A DNA stretch of 64,000 nt. It comes from an uncultured bacterium. Its GTDB lineage: Bacteria > Hydrogenedentota > Hydrogenedentia > Hydrogenedentales > CAILVY01. Shown here one piece after another: positions 7,955-16,331 of the stretch (within the stretch, counting starts at the first letter, position 1; each line of letters starts with the position of its first letter). The translations under genes and the position numbers were made by a program. The notes below the pieces were generated by a model. That model saw only the letters and a program-made list of their open reading frames with translations. It did no database searches and was not told the origin of the DNA. The stretch is taken from assembly GCA_937951485.1 (NCBI GenBank), contig CALEDJ010000007.1:62001-126000 (forward strand), given 5' to 3'.

Positions 7955-10126
7955 TCATGAGTCCTGGTCCGTCTCTGTGGGTACAAGCGGCGTGCTGCCC
8001 ACCGCAGGCGGTGTTATCTCTTTCAAGGCGTCGGTATCCACCGGAGGCAGGGTCGTAGGCGCTTCCGGCATTGCCAGGTCCTGGATACGCATCGCGGGGG
8101 CAGGCTGGGGTCCCCCCACAAATTCCGGCTCGGGACCCGGCTCCGGCAACGCTGGCATGGGTACCGCGTCCAGCGTCTGCATTGCCGAAACGTCTGGTTC
8201 CTTTTCCACCGTCTCGGATACCGATGGGGCGACATCAGTTCTTTTTGCGGGTTTATGCGCTCTTGGGGGCGATGATGGCGCGGTTGGTTTTGGCGCAGGC
8301 GAAATCGGGGCCACGGCAACGGCCTGGGCTGGTTTTCGGTGGGAACCGGATTCCCGACCCGATAGCGACGGGGTTTCATGTTCATCGAGCAGGCTGCTCA
8401 GCACCATCCGGACCTGTTTTCCCGAAATGCCATCCACCAGCAGGCCGGTCTCCGCCTGCAAGCGCGCAACCACGGAAGCCGTCCTGGAATCGTATCTATC
8501 ATTGACTTCCGATGCCGGAATGCGCCCGATCTGATGCAATTGCTCCTTCAACCGCAGCACAGAATGGCTGGTGAATCCGGGAACCAGCGGGGGCGCCCCG
8601 GGCGTGGGGTCGCGCCACAGAACCACGGCTTCGCCGGTGTAGTATTCGCGGAAAACGTCGCGATCCACTTCCAGCACTTCGCCCATGGTTCCGGAAATAC
8701 GAACAAGATTACCCTCGACTCCCAGCAGAGCCACCCAGAAAGACAGGTCGCCCTTGCGCATCTGCACGAACGCGGGCAGGTCAATCGCGGTAAGTTGTTC
8801 CAGGGCCGGACTGAGACGCTCCACCGCCAGCCCGCTTTGCGCGGCGAACGCCGCCAGCGCCGCCGGGTCGTCACTCTCCGGATAGTCGCTGACCGGGGCC
8901 ATGTTCCACGCCCGCAGCAACGCGGCGGCAGCGGCCTGCCGCGCCACGTCAGGCGCGAGCGCCGCCAGCGCCGCCGCGCCCGCCGTGGTTTCCACCACGG
9001 ACTTTTCCGGCGCGCTCAACCGGTCCACCAGCCGGCGCGCCAACGCGGAGTCCACAAGCAAATCGGCAGCCTCGCGCGCAGGATTGCGGATGTCGGAGCC
9101 GATGGCGTCGGCCGTGCCCGCCTGCCGCGCGGCGGATTCCGTCGTAAAGGGATTATCCGACACGAGAAAGCGGTTGAACACGCCCAATTCACGCGCGGCC
9201 TGCTCCAGCGGGAACGCGAAGAATCGCGCCAGGGCCAGCACCAGCACCGCCGCCACCACCAGCGCGGGGCTGGGCACCCAACGGCCCACCGCCTGCCTCC
9301 ATGACGACTTGCCGGGCAGTTTCTCCCCGCGAATCTCCCGCGCCGCCTGCTTTACGATCGGGCCTGTGATGACCTGCGCCTCCTTGGTGTAGCCGATGAG
9401 GAGCGCCCGGTCGCACAAGGCATTAATGACGCGCGGCGTGCCGCCGGAATACTTGTAAATCGCGTGAATCGCCTGCTTGCTGAAGTGCACCTTCTTGCGC
9501 CCGCCCGCCACATGCAGCCGGTAGGCGATATACTGGAGTGTCTCCTGCTCGTTGAGCGGCTTGAGGTGATAGCGCGCCGTGATGCGCTGGTTCAATTGCC
9601 GGAGTTCTTTCAATGCCAGTTTCTCGGCCAGTTCCGGTTGACCGATCAGGATGATTTGAAGCAGTTTGTCTTTTTCCGTTTCCAGATTGGACAGCAGCCG
9701 GATTTGCTCCAGCACCTGCGGCGTCAGGTTCTGCGCCTCATCTATGACCAACACGCAACTGCGCCCCGCCGCCGCCGCTTCCAGCAGATAGGCATTCAGG
9801 ATTTCCGTGAGTTCCAGCACCGTCTCCGCGTCCGCCGGTACGCCGAACTCCCGGTTGATTTTCTTGAGCAACTCCATCGGATTGAGCGAAGGGTTGAACA
9901 CGAAGGCCACATTGGTCTCCGCATCGAGTTGATTGAGCAGATTCCGGCAGATTGTCGTCTTGCCCGTGCCGATTTCCCCCGAAACCATCACGAACCCGCT
10001 CCGGTTCTTGATCCCGAACAACAGATGCGCGAAAGCCTCCTTGTGCTTGTCGCTCAAGTAGAGGTACTTCGGGTCCGGGGTCAGATTGAACGGCTTTTCT
10101 CGTAATCCGTAGAACGCCTCGTACAT
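7955..10126 (-). CDS. gspA: ExeA/GspA-like AAA+ ATPase with peptidoglycan-binding domain
   Basis: A 723-residue protein starting 'MYEAFYGLREKPFNLTPDP', the hallmark of ExeA/GspA ATPases. Walker A is 'GEIGTGKT' (residues 50-57), Walker B is 'CVLVIDEAQNL' (~125-135), and the AAA+ lid ends near 270. One transmembrane helix ('ALVVAAVLVLALARFFAF') lies at ~287-305. The periplasmic part has a C39-like segment ('QMRKGDLSFWVALLG') and a PG_binding_1 domain ('LKEQLHQIG...LQAETGLLVDG'). The last ~140 residues are Pro/Ala/Glu-rich and probably flexible. The start at 10126 is chosen for GAGGG upstream and the conserved N-terminus. Forms an operon with gspB. Inferred role: ATP-dependent assembly of an envelope complex at the cell wall. 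Confidence 0.88.
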   Translation of the reverse strand: MYEAFYGLREKPFNLTPDPKYLYLSDKHKEAFAHLLFGIKNRSGFVMVSGEIGTGKTTICRNLLNQLDAETNVAFVFNPSLNPMELLKKINREFGVPADAETVLELTEILNAYLLEAAAAGRSCVLVIDEAQNLTPQVLEQIRLLSNLETEKDKLLQIILIGQPELAEKLALKELRQLNQRITARYHLKPLNEQETLQYIAYRLHVAGGRKKVHFSKQAIHAIYKYSGGTPRVINALCDRALLIGYTKEAQVITGPIVKQAAREIRGEKLPGKSSWRQAVGRWVPSPALVVAAVLVLALARFFAFPLEQAARELGVFNRFLVSDNPFTTESAARQAGTADAIGSDIRNPAREAADLLVDSALARRLVDRLSAPEKSVVETTAGAAALAALAPDVARQAAAAALLRAWNMAPVSDYPESDDPAALAAFAAQSGLAVERLSPALEQLTAIDLPAFVQMRKGDLSFWVALLGVEGNLVRISGTMGEVLEVDRDVFREYYTGEAVVLWRDPTPGAPPLVPGFTSHSVLRLKEQLHQIGRIPASEVNDRYDSRTASVVARLQAETGLLVDGISGKQVRMVLSSLLDEHETPSLSGRESGSHRKPAQAVAVAPISPAPKPTAPSSPPRAHKPAKRTDVAPSVSETVEKEPDVSAMQTLDAVPMPALPEPGPEPEFVGGPQPAPAMRIQDLAMPEAPTTLPPVDTDALKEITPPAVGSTPLVPTETDQDS

Positions 10127-10348
10127 AGTTCCCTCTTCCGCGTTATCCACGGCCGGATAATTGTTGACTAAGTAGCCTAGCATTCCTCTGCTCCGGTGTC
10201 AATCGGATGAAAGCGGATGAAAAGCGGGCGCATTTGCGAAACGGGCCGTCCAGACAACCTCTCCACCAGGAACCCCGGAGGGTCCCGGCGGAAATTGCGT
10301 TTGTCTATAGGAGACACCTGACCCATTCCGCCCATGCTCCTGACGAAT

Positions 10349-10378
10349 TTGGAACTTTTCACATCCGCCGGGTATAGT
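10349..10378 (+). promoter_or_regulatory. Probable sigma70-type promoter
   Basis: TTGGAA (10349-10354) and TATAGT (10373-10378) are separated by 18 bases. The predicted transcript starts near 10385, which excludes the ATG at 10381 and supports translation from 10414. Confidence 0.45.
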
Positions 10379-10413
10379 TTATGCGTACCCAGGCGCCCAA
10401 TCGGAGCACATTC

Positions 10414-11532
10414 ATGCGAATCATAGTGCGGGTGATGGTTTTTCTTGCGATGGTGCTGCTGGCCATCGCGAGTATGTGGACCACCTATGTCAGTCTGAAC
10501 GATTCCATTCTTCCCAGGCCGAAGGTGGATATTCCCCTGACCTACGGCGTGGTATGGGAATGCTCCATCATTGCGCTGGCGCTGTCCGTCGCCATCGGCA
10601 TGATGCTGTTCGCGTTGAAAATCGCCATCATTGACGGCCAGAAACGCCTCAACATCGTCGGCGTTATCGGCATGACCGTCGTTGCGTTCATCTCCATCGC
10701 GTTCAATATTGACGTGCTCTACCGTACGGCGGACAGAGACTTTTTCCTGCGCTATTCATCGGAACGCACGCGGTCCGCTTATGAAACATACCTGGCCCAG
10801 GTACATGCATCACTTGCGGAGAAGCGTACAACGTTGCGGCGTGAACTGGCCCGGCAGGAGGCGGAACTGGATGCCGAGGTGCGCGGTCTGCGCCGGGCGC
10901 CGGCGGGATACGGTCCGTATGCCCGGGAAGAGGACTACAAACTCACCCTGCTGCAGAAAACCACCGAAGTCGAATTACAGGCGGTGGACGACGCCCTGGC
11001 CGTCAAGGAACAGGCGGATGAAATTCTGCGCAACGCCGCCATCACCGAGTTGGACGACATCGAGCGACTCCAAGCGGAACTGCGTGTCGTCTGCAAAGAC
11101 CTGGCGGGTATTTCCGGGGTGCCCCTGCCCGAAGTGGTGCGATTGGAGAATCCGCTTTTTGCGGTATTCTCGAAACTGTTGGACTGGGATCAGGTGGGGT
11201 TCAAGGAAATCTTTCTGGTGCTGGTGGCGTTCCTGATGGACTTGGGCGACATCATCGGCTATACGCTTGTGCCTGCGCGCAAAATAAAGCGGCCTGCCCT
11301 CGACTCGCTGGAATTGACCCCGCCGCCTGGAAAAGGGGTGCGTCCCATCCCCGATCCGGAATCGCCTTCAGGCCCTGTGCTTCTGGACATGCCCCGGCCT
11401 TGGGAGGAAGAAGTGAATGTACGGGAGGATGAAGAGGTATCCGCGCCGCGCATCGAGGCGTTTACAGACGCCGCGTCGCAAGTCGCCGCTGAGGGTCCCC
11501 CGCCGCCGCGTTTCCGATTTCGCCGCCGCTGA
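10414..11532 (+). CDS. Membrane protein with central coiled coil, unknown function
   Basis: Not recognised. A 372-residue protein with three N-terminal transmembrane segments (~5-25, 45-70, 80-105), a Glu/Arg-rich coiled-coil stretch (~120-225) and another hydrophobic helix near 270 ('IFLVLVAFLMDLGDIIGYTL'). The tail is Pro/Glu-rich. The start at 10414 is preferred because GGAG lies eight bases upstream and the probable promoter would start transcription downstream of the alternative ATG at 10381. The neighbours offer no functional clue: it is divergent from gspA and convergent with ftsA. The layout suggests a membrane scaffold or sensor, but no function is assigned. Confidence 0.75.
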   Translation: MRIIVRVMVFLAMVLLAIASMWTTYVSLNDSILPRPKVDIPLTYGVVWECSIIALALSVAIGMMLFALKIAIIDGQKRLNIVGVIGMTVVAFISIAFNIDVLYRTADRDFFLRYSSERTRSAYETYLAQVHASLAEKRTTLRRELARQEAELDAEVRGLRRAPAGYGPYAREEDYKLTLLQKTTEVELQAVDDALAVKEQADEILRNAAITELDDIERLQAELRVVCKDLAGISGVPLPEVVRLENPLFAVFSKLLDWDQVGFKEIFLVLVAFLMDLGDIIGYTLVPARKIKRPALDSLELTPPPGKGVRPIPDPESPSGPVLLDMPRPWEEEVNVREDEEVSAPRIEAFTDAASQVAAEGPPPPRFRFRRR

Positions 11533-11571
11533 TGACGCGTTCTTTCCGCGTCCATCCGTATCAGGCAGAAT

Positions 11572-12900
11572 TCAGAAAAAATACTTCCTCAAAAAATCAG
11601 CCATCCTTCGAAATGCGGAACGCAGGGGACCGCGCTGCACCTGGATTCTGCCGCTGCGCGCGGCCGCGCGGAATTCAAAACCGTGGCGCGCCACGCCGAC
11701 GACCGGGACAAATTCCGGCGTGTTGATTTGGGGCGGAAGCACGTCAATCCCTGTGGGCAGCCCGACACGCGCGGGCACCTGGAATACCGCTTCGGCCAGA
11801 GCGGTCTGGTTCTTGATTTGCGCCGCGCCGCCGGTGATCACGATGCCACGAACCAGATGGCGGGCATGGCCGTTGGCATGCACCTGCTGGCGCACCTTGG
11901 TCATCAATTCCTTGGACCGTTCAAAAATGATTTCGTCCAATTCGTCGCGGTTCACGATCTCCGGGGCGCCGCGCACAACAGTCTTCAGTTTGATGCTCGC
12001 ACCGCGCCGGTCATCCTCACCGATGGGGGCGGCATCGGGGGCGTCTTTTTGCGTTTCCGCGCGGACGAGGCTGTCCGCAAGCCCATACATGAGCACCAGT
12101 TCCACCGCTTCCTCAAAGGAGATGCGCAATACGCCGGCCACGTCGCGCGTGATATGCGAACTCCCCCAGTCGAAGCAGGTGGTGTTCATGATGCGGCGGT
12201 CGCGGTAGATGGCGAGGCTGGTCGTGCTGCTGCCCATGTCAAGCAAGGCCACGCCGAGATCAATGTCTTCCGGGGTCAGGCATCCCAGCCCGGCCGCCAA
12301 GGGCAGAAAGACAATATCTTCCAGTTCGCGGCCCTGCGATTCGATGCAGGTCACAATGTTATCTTCGATAAGCGAGGGAATCTGGGCGAAGTGGACGCGA
12401 ACTTTCAGCACGCCGCCATGCATGCCGAGCGGCTCGCTGACGCGGAGGGTGTCAACGTACCATTCCTGGGAGGTGATAGAGGAGATGACGTGCTTTCCAG
12501 GCGCGAGCACGTCGCGCGAAGCCAGGTCCCGCGCCTCTTCGAGGTGGCGGATTTCGACGATCTCCTTGTCCAGTTTGGCGGTGCCTTCCCGTATGAAGGA
12601 CTGCACGTTCTTGCCGTTGATGCCGCAGAACAGCGAATTGACTCTCACGCCCGCCTCTTTCTCCGCCGCCGCCAACGCCTGTTTCAGGGCGGTTTGCGCC
12701 GCGCCCAAGTCCTGAATAACGCCCTGTGACATGCAACCGCGCGCGGGCGCCACGCCGTGGCCGATCACCTGGATGGCCCCGTCGCCCGCGCGGCGGGCAA
12801 TCAGCACCCGAAAATTGCGCGAGCCAAAATCCACCGCACCGACTATTTCGCCTCTTCTAGCCAATGTCGTTACCTGCCTTCCCTGATGCGGGGCGGTCAT
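11572..12900 (-). CDS. ftsA: Cell division protein FtsA
   Basis: A 442-residue actin-like protein that anchors FtsZ to the membrane. Visible are the phosphate-1 segment 'VGAVDFGSRNFRVLIAR', the inserted 1C subdomain ('SLFCGINGKNVQSFIREG...LGMHGGVLKVRVHFAQ'), phosphate-2 'LGVALLDMGSSTTSLAIY' and the adenosine-binding 'IVITGGAAQIKN'. The C-terminus 'AFRRMADFLRKYFF' forms the expected amphipathic membrane-targeting helix. ATG 12900 has a poor ribosome site (GGGGA directly before it), and a TTG about 12 codons in is a possible alternative start. It lies 33 bases downstream of a coiled-coil protein gene and probably shares its promoter. ftsQ and ftsZ are not nearby, so this is an ftsA outside a dcw cluster. 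Confidence 0.9.
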   Translation of the reverse strand: MTAPHQGRQVTTLARRGEIVGAVDFGSRNFRVLIARRAGDGAIQVIGHGVAPARGCMSQGVIQDLGAAQTALKQALAAAEKEAGVRVNSLFCGINGKNVQSFIREGTAKLDKEIVEIRHLEEARDLASRDVLAPGKHVISSITSQEWYVDTLRVSEPLGMHGGVLKVRVHFAQIPSLIEDNIVTCIESQGRELEDIVFLPLAAGLGCLTPEDIDLGVALLDMGSSTTSLAIYRDRRIMNTTCFDWGSSHITRDVAGVLRISFEEAVELVLMYGLADSLVRAETQKDAPDAAPIGEDDRRGASIKLKTVVRGAPEIVNRDELDEIIFERSKELMTKVRQQVHANGHARHLVRGIVITGGAAQIKNQTALAEAVFQVPARVGLPTGIDVLPPQINTPEFVPVVGVARHGFEFRAAARSGRIQVQRGPLRSAFRRMADFLRKYFF

Positions 12901-12933
12901 TCCCCGTCGAAAAATCCCAAGCGCGTAACGCGA

Positions 12934-14793
12934 TTAAAACAACAATTCCGTTTCTTCCCCGGACCGCCGCTTCTCCCCGAGAATTCGGTTCAGCATGCGG
13001 TCTATCTCCTCGGCGGATTTGAAGCGATCCTCCAACTGCTCGCGCAACAGCGCCGCTTCGGCTTCCCGGTCCTTTCGCTCGCTTTCCATGGCTTCCAGGT
13101 TGCGCCGGGCCAGCGCCGCCGACTCACGGGCGGCAGACTCCATGTCGGCCAATCCATCCAGGTCGGTCTGCAGGCGACTTTCGGTGGCCAGCGCCTCTTC
13201 CAGTTCCCCGCCCACATCCGCCGCCTCCGCCAGCATCGCGTCGCGTTGCGCCTCCAGTTCGCGAATCTGCGCTTCCACCGCTTCAATGCGTTTCTGCGCC
13301 GCCGCCGCTTTCTCGCGCAATTCCGCGATGCGCCGCCGATGTTCCTGCATTTCCTGATCGCATTGGACGGTGCGCGCTTCAATGTCCTCCGCGCGCTGTT
13401 CGGCGCGGCGCGCTTCTTCGCGCGCCGCCTCGATGGCCGCTGCAAATTCCTGCAGCCGTTCCTCCGCCGCCGCCATCTTTTGCCGTTCCTGGTCCACCTC
13501 CATCTGTGCAATGCGCGCCGCTAAACGAAGCGCCATCCCTTTCGCTTCCGACACGGCTCCGCGCGCCATCGCTTGTTGGACAGAACGGAAAAGAGCATCC
13601 TCCTCGAAAGTAACTTCGCCCGGCCCGGGTTCTTTTTCCGGCAAAACGGCGCCTTCCGGCGGCACAGTCTCTTCGGCAATCGTCCCCGAATGCGCCCATG
13701 CTTTCGCGCCCTCTTCTTCGGGCGCAAAATCACGCGCGGCTCTTTCCGTCAACAGTTCCCCGGCTTCCGGCGTGGGGGGTGCTGCCGTGCGATCGTGCGC
13801 CGCCCCCTGTTCCGCGTAGATGGCCGCGGATTCCGCAGGAATATCCAACGTTGCAACCGGAGCATCCGCAGAGGGCGCGAGGGCTGAATCCGCCGATGCG
13901 TCGCGCGTCTCTTCCGGAAATGAGAATGGACTTTCATCTGCAAACGCCTCGGTCGGCGCAACCATGTCCGTTGTCACCGTCTCTTCTTCGCGCAGGGATT
14001 CCATTCCCGGCATTTCAAAAGGATTCTCCGCTGACAACACATCACCGGCTGTCGGTTTGAAATCTTCCAGGCTGACCGAGGCATCCGCGGCCGCATACTC
14101 TTCCTGATCGGTCGTTTCGGACGGCGGCGCCACGGGCGCCGTCTCCCTCTCCAGTTCTTCTTCCTCTTCGTCTTCCACCAGTCGGATGCCCGCGCGCAGC
14201 AGATTGTCCACGCCGCGCTGATAATGCGCACGCCATTTCTGCATCACGCCCGAACGGATATTGTCCACAATCAAATCGCCGACCATGAGACAGAGGATTT
14301 CGTAACTGTCCTGCAAAAAAGAGACGCAAGCGTGCGCCTGACCCGCCTGCTCATAACTGTGCAGGATTCGCGCCGTATCGGTAAGCGCTTCTTGCACCCC
14401 CTCCCACTCTTGGGCAATGGCAATTTCAATGCCTGCAATGATCTGGTTCATGCACTCATCAGCCCAGACCGCATCCGGCACACCGTGCTCCGCGCGGGCC
14501 ACCTGCCGTTGAAAACGCCCGAGCGCCGTCAACAGATGCTGCGTGGGATCGCCCTTGATCGCGATTTCATGATCATGCGGCGGATCAAATGGCCCTGCTT
14601 CCCCGGAGGTTGCAGGCGCGTCCTGAAGGGTCGCTTCATCTGGATGGTCCCCAACAGTCTCCCCCTCCCCCCAGCCCAGCAAAGCGCTGCGTTCATCCTG
14701 CGCCAGCGACCCACTTTTTGGTTCAGTAGAACGTTCACCCAGCAGGCGACGCCCAGCGGCTGTCCAACTTTTGTTTCGTTTTCCGAATCGCAC
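12934..14793 (-). CDS. Acidic coiled-coil protein in operon with ftsA
   Basis: Not recognised. A 619-residue soluble protein. The basic N-terminal ~15 residues are followed by a helical domain (~80-200, with 'VWADECMNQIIAGIEIAIAQ'), a long acidic Pro/Ala/Glu-rich region (~205-395) and a strong C-terminal coiled coil (~400-610) rich in Ala, Glu and Arg. The GTG at 14793 is chosen: a perfect AGGAGG lies eight bases upstream, whereas the GTG at 14802 overlaps that site. A near-consensus promoter is at 14815-14843. Co-transcription with ftsA suggests a cytoskeletal or division-related role, but that is inference from context only. Confidence 0.78.
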   Translation of the reverse strand: MRFGKRNKSWTAAGRRLLGERSTEPKSGSLAQDERSALLGWGEGETVGDHPDEATLQDAPATSGEAGPFDPPHDHEIAIKGDPTQHLLTALGRFQRQVARAEHGVPDAVWADECMNQIIAGIEIAIAQEWEGVQEALTDTARILHSYEQAGQAHACVSFLQDSYEILCLMVGDLIVDNIRSGVMQKWRAHYQRGVDNLLRAGIRLVEDEEEEELERETAPVAPPSETTDQEEYAAADASVSLEDFKPTAGDVLSAENPFEMPGMESLREEETVTTDMVAPTEAFADESPFSFPEETRDASADSALAPSADAPVATLDIPAESAAIYAEQGAAHDRTAAPPTPEAGELLTERAARDFAPEEEGAKAWAHSGTIAEETVPPEGAVLPEKEPGPGEVTFEEDALFRSVQQAMARGAVSEAKGMALRLAARIAQMEVDQERQKMAAAEERLQEFAAAIEAAREEARRAEQRAEDIEARTVQCDQEMQEHRRRIAELREKAAAAQKRIEAVEAQIRELEAQRDAMLAEAADVGGELEEALATESRLQTDLDGLADMESAARESAALARRNLEAMESERKDREAEAALLREQLEDRFKSAEEIDRMLNRILGEKRRSGEETELLF

Positions 14794-14814
14794 CTTTATC
14801 ACCTCCTGGCCGAG

Positions 14815-14843
14815 ATTCTATCACAGACCGCGTCAATTGGCAA
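14815..14843 (-). promoter_or_regulatory. Near-consensus sigma70-type promoter for the coiled-coil/ftsA operon
   Basis: On the minus strand TTGCCA (14843-14838) and TAGAAT (14820-14815) are spaced by exactly 17 bases, each one mismatch from consensus. The predicted start near 14808 leaves a leader of about 15 bases holding the AGGAGG site, which fits translation from 14793. Confidence 0.65.
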
Positions 14844-15041
14844 TACATATTGTGTCTTTTTTACCATTTTTATCCATCACATACAAAATGTTGTTTTCGT
14901 GCCGGAAACGGGACATTTCTCCGCCGGTGTCCGGTAAACTGTACATCGGCCCCGGATACCCTGAGATTGTCCGGTGAAACGCTGGAAGTCGGGAAGCCAC
15001 CCGCCCGGCAGACATAGTTCCGGTGGATGGAAAATCATGAT

Positions 15042-16169
15042 TCAGGGGCGGAACACATCGCGAACCGCTTCCAGGTAGGCGGTGCCGTGTTCCGTATCGG
15101 GCTCGAGATAACTGCCTTCCGTCCATTCATTCCAACAATTGATGGTGACCGTTTTCCGGGTGTTGGGATGAATATCAAGGAAGTTCCGGGCTTTTTCCAA
15201 AGCGTTGCGAAATGCGTCAGGCGTATTGCCGCCCAACGTGCTTGTAAACGGATATCCCGTATTGCCAAAGGCATTGTCCTGATTGCAGCGCGGGCTTGAA
15301 TCCCACCCCATCGTTACGTTGGGAAAATAGGGCACGCCGAACCGGTTCACGTTACGCCGCCAGACGGCTTCAATCTTTTTGATCATGTCGGCATAGGGTG
15401 TTTCGGGAAACTGAGGCAGGGGCGCATCATGCACCCATACATACGAGGTTACACTGTCGAAACCGATCCGCTGAATCAGCGCTTCGGGATTGTCCACGGC
15501 GGTTTCGCCGGGCAGCAGTTGGACACCCCAGGACACGGCATTGAGGTGAAGGCCGGGGAATCCCGCGGCGCGGGTTTTCTCGCGAAAACGCGCCACGGCG
15601 CGCGCCACGGCGTCCACGCCGCCAAAACTTTTCACCAGGGTGTGCAATTCATAGACGCTGAAATACGGGCAGCCGTCAATGGTCCAGTACGAAGGGTGCG
15701 TAAAGTAGGTTTCGATTATATAATCAGTCATGCGCTCGAAGGTTTCCGGGGTGATAGTTCCGGGATGGAGCAATTCCGGCGGATGCGCCAGCGTGGCGGG
15801 GTGAATGTCATACCAGTCGTGATTGGCCCACATCAGCGCAAATTTCAATCGCCCCGCATTGGGCGCTTTCATGAAGCCGCGTTCGAGGCAACGTTCCAGA
15901 AAAAGGCCGTCGTCATAGTAGTACCAGTCGAAAATAAACACATCTATGCCATGGTCGGCGGCGGCGTCTGTTTTCCTGGCCATTACTGCCGGATCGGATT
16001 CATCGGTGCAGCCCCACAGCGGCTTCCTGGGCTGGCGATGTCCCACAAAGCGCGGTTTCGCCTGTTTCACAAGTTCCCATTCTGTCCACCCTTTTCCGTG
16101 TCGCGCTTCGTTTCGCGGGTCCACATGATAGTTCGGGAAGTAGTAGCAGGCGACGGTGTATTGAGACAT
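15042..16169 (-). CDS. GH99-like (WbsX-type) glycan-acting protein
   Basis: A 375-residue protein of the WbsX / glycosyltransferase-WbsX-like family, related to GH99 enzymes. Signatures are 'CYYFPNYH' at the N-terminus, 'HGKGWTEWELVKQAKPRF', 'FIFDWYYYDD', 'FALMWANHDW' and near the end 'TINCWNEWTEGSYLEPD'. The start at 16169 places the conserved 'YFPNYH' strand at the N-terminus, as is usual for the family. A longer frame from a GTG near 16241, after a GGAGG site, would add a hydrophobic leader ('VLYCLLPGCLSAVDAQ'), so a secreted form cannot be excluded. Inferred role: glycan processing or synthesis; substrate unknown. It is divergent from the transporter gene. Confidence 0.78.
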   Translation of the reverse strand: MSQYTVACYYFPNYHVDPRNEARHGKGWTEWELVKQAKPRFVGHRQPRKPLWGCTDESDPAVMARKTDAAADHGIDVFIFDWYYYDDGLFLERCLERGFMKAPNAGRLKFALMWANHDWYDIHPATLAHPPELLHPGTITPETFERMTDYIIETYFTHPSYWTIDGCPYFSVYELHTLVKSFGGVDAVARAVARFREKTRAAGFPGLHLNAVSWGVQLLPGETAVDNPEALIQRIGFDSVTSYVWVHDAPLPQFPETPYADMIKKIEAVWRRNVNRFGVPYFPNVTMGWDSSPRCNQDNAFGNTGYPFTSTLGGNTPDAFRNALEKARNFLDIHPNTRKTVTINCWNEWTEGSYLEPDTEHGTAYLEAVRDVFRP

Positions 16170-16331
16170 TGACTCCACCCCCGTGGGTTTGGGCTGCGCA
16201 TCCACAGCGCTTAAGCATCCAGGCAACAGACAATACAACACAGTTCCAATCCTCCACAAATACTTTGCGAATACTTGTCACATATACTATGCTTGTTGCC
16301 CTGGGGTCAAAGACGGAAGGAGAGCGACGCG

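Noticed and set aside
6847-7960. Gly/Ala/Arg-rich plus-strand frames
   Set aside because: They mirror the Pro/Ala-rich spacer of the GspB-like protein on the other strand.
10177-10362. 61-codon minus-strand ORF upstream of gspA
   Set aside because: No ribosome site and no recognisable protein features; it lies in the gspA promoter region.
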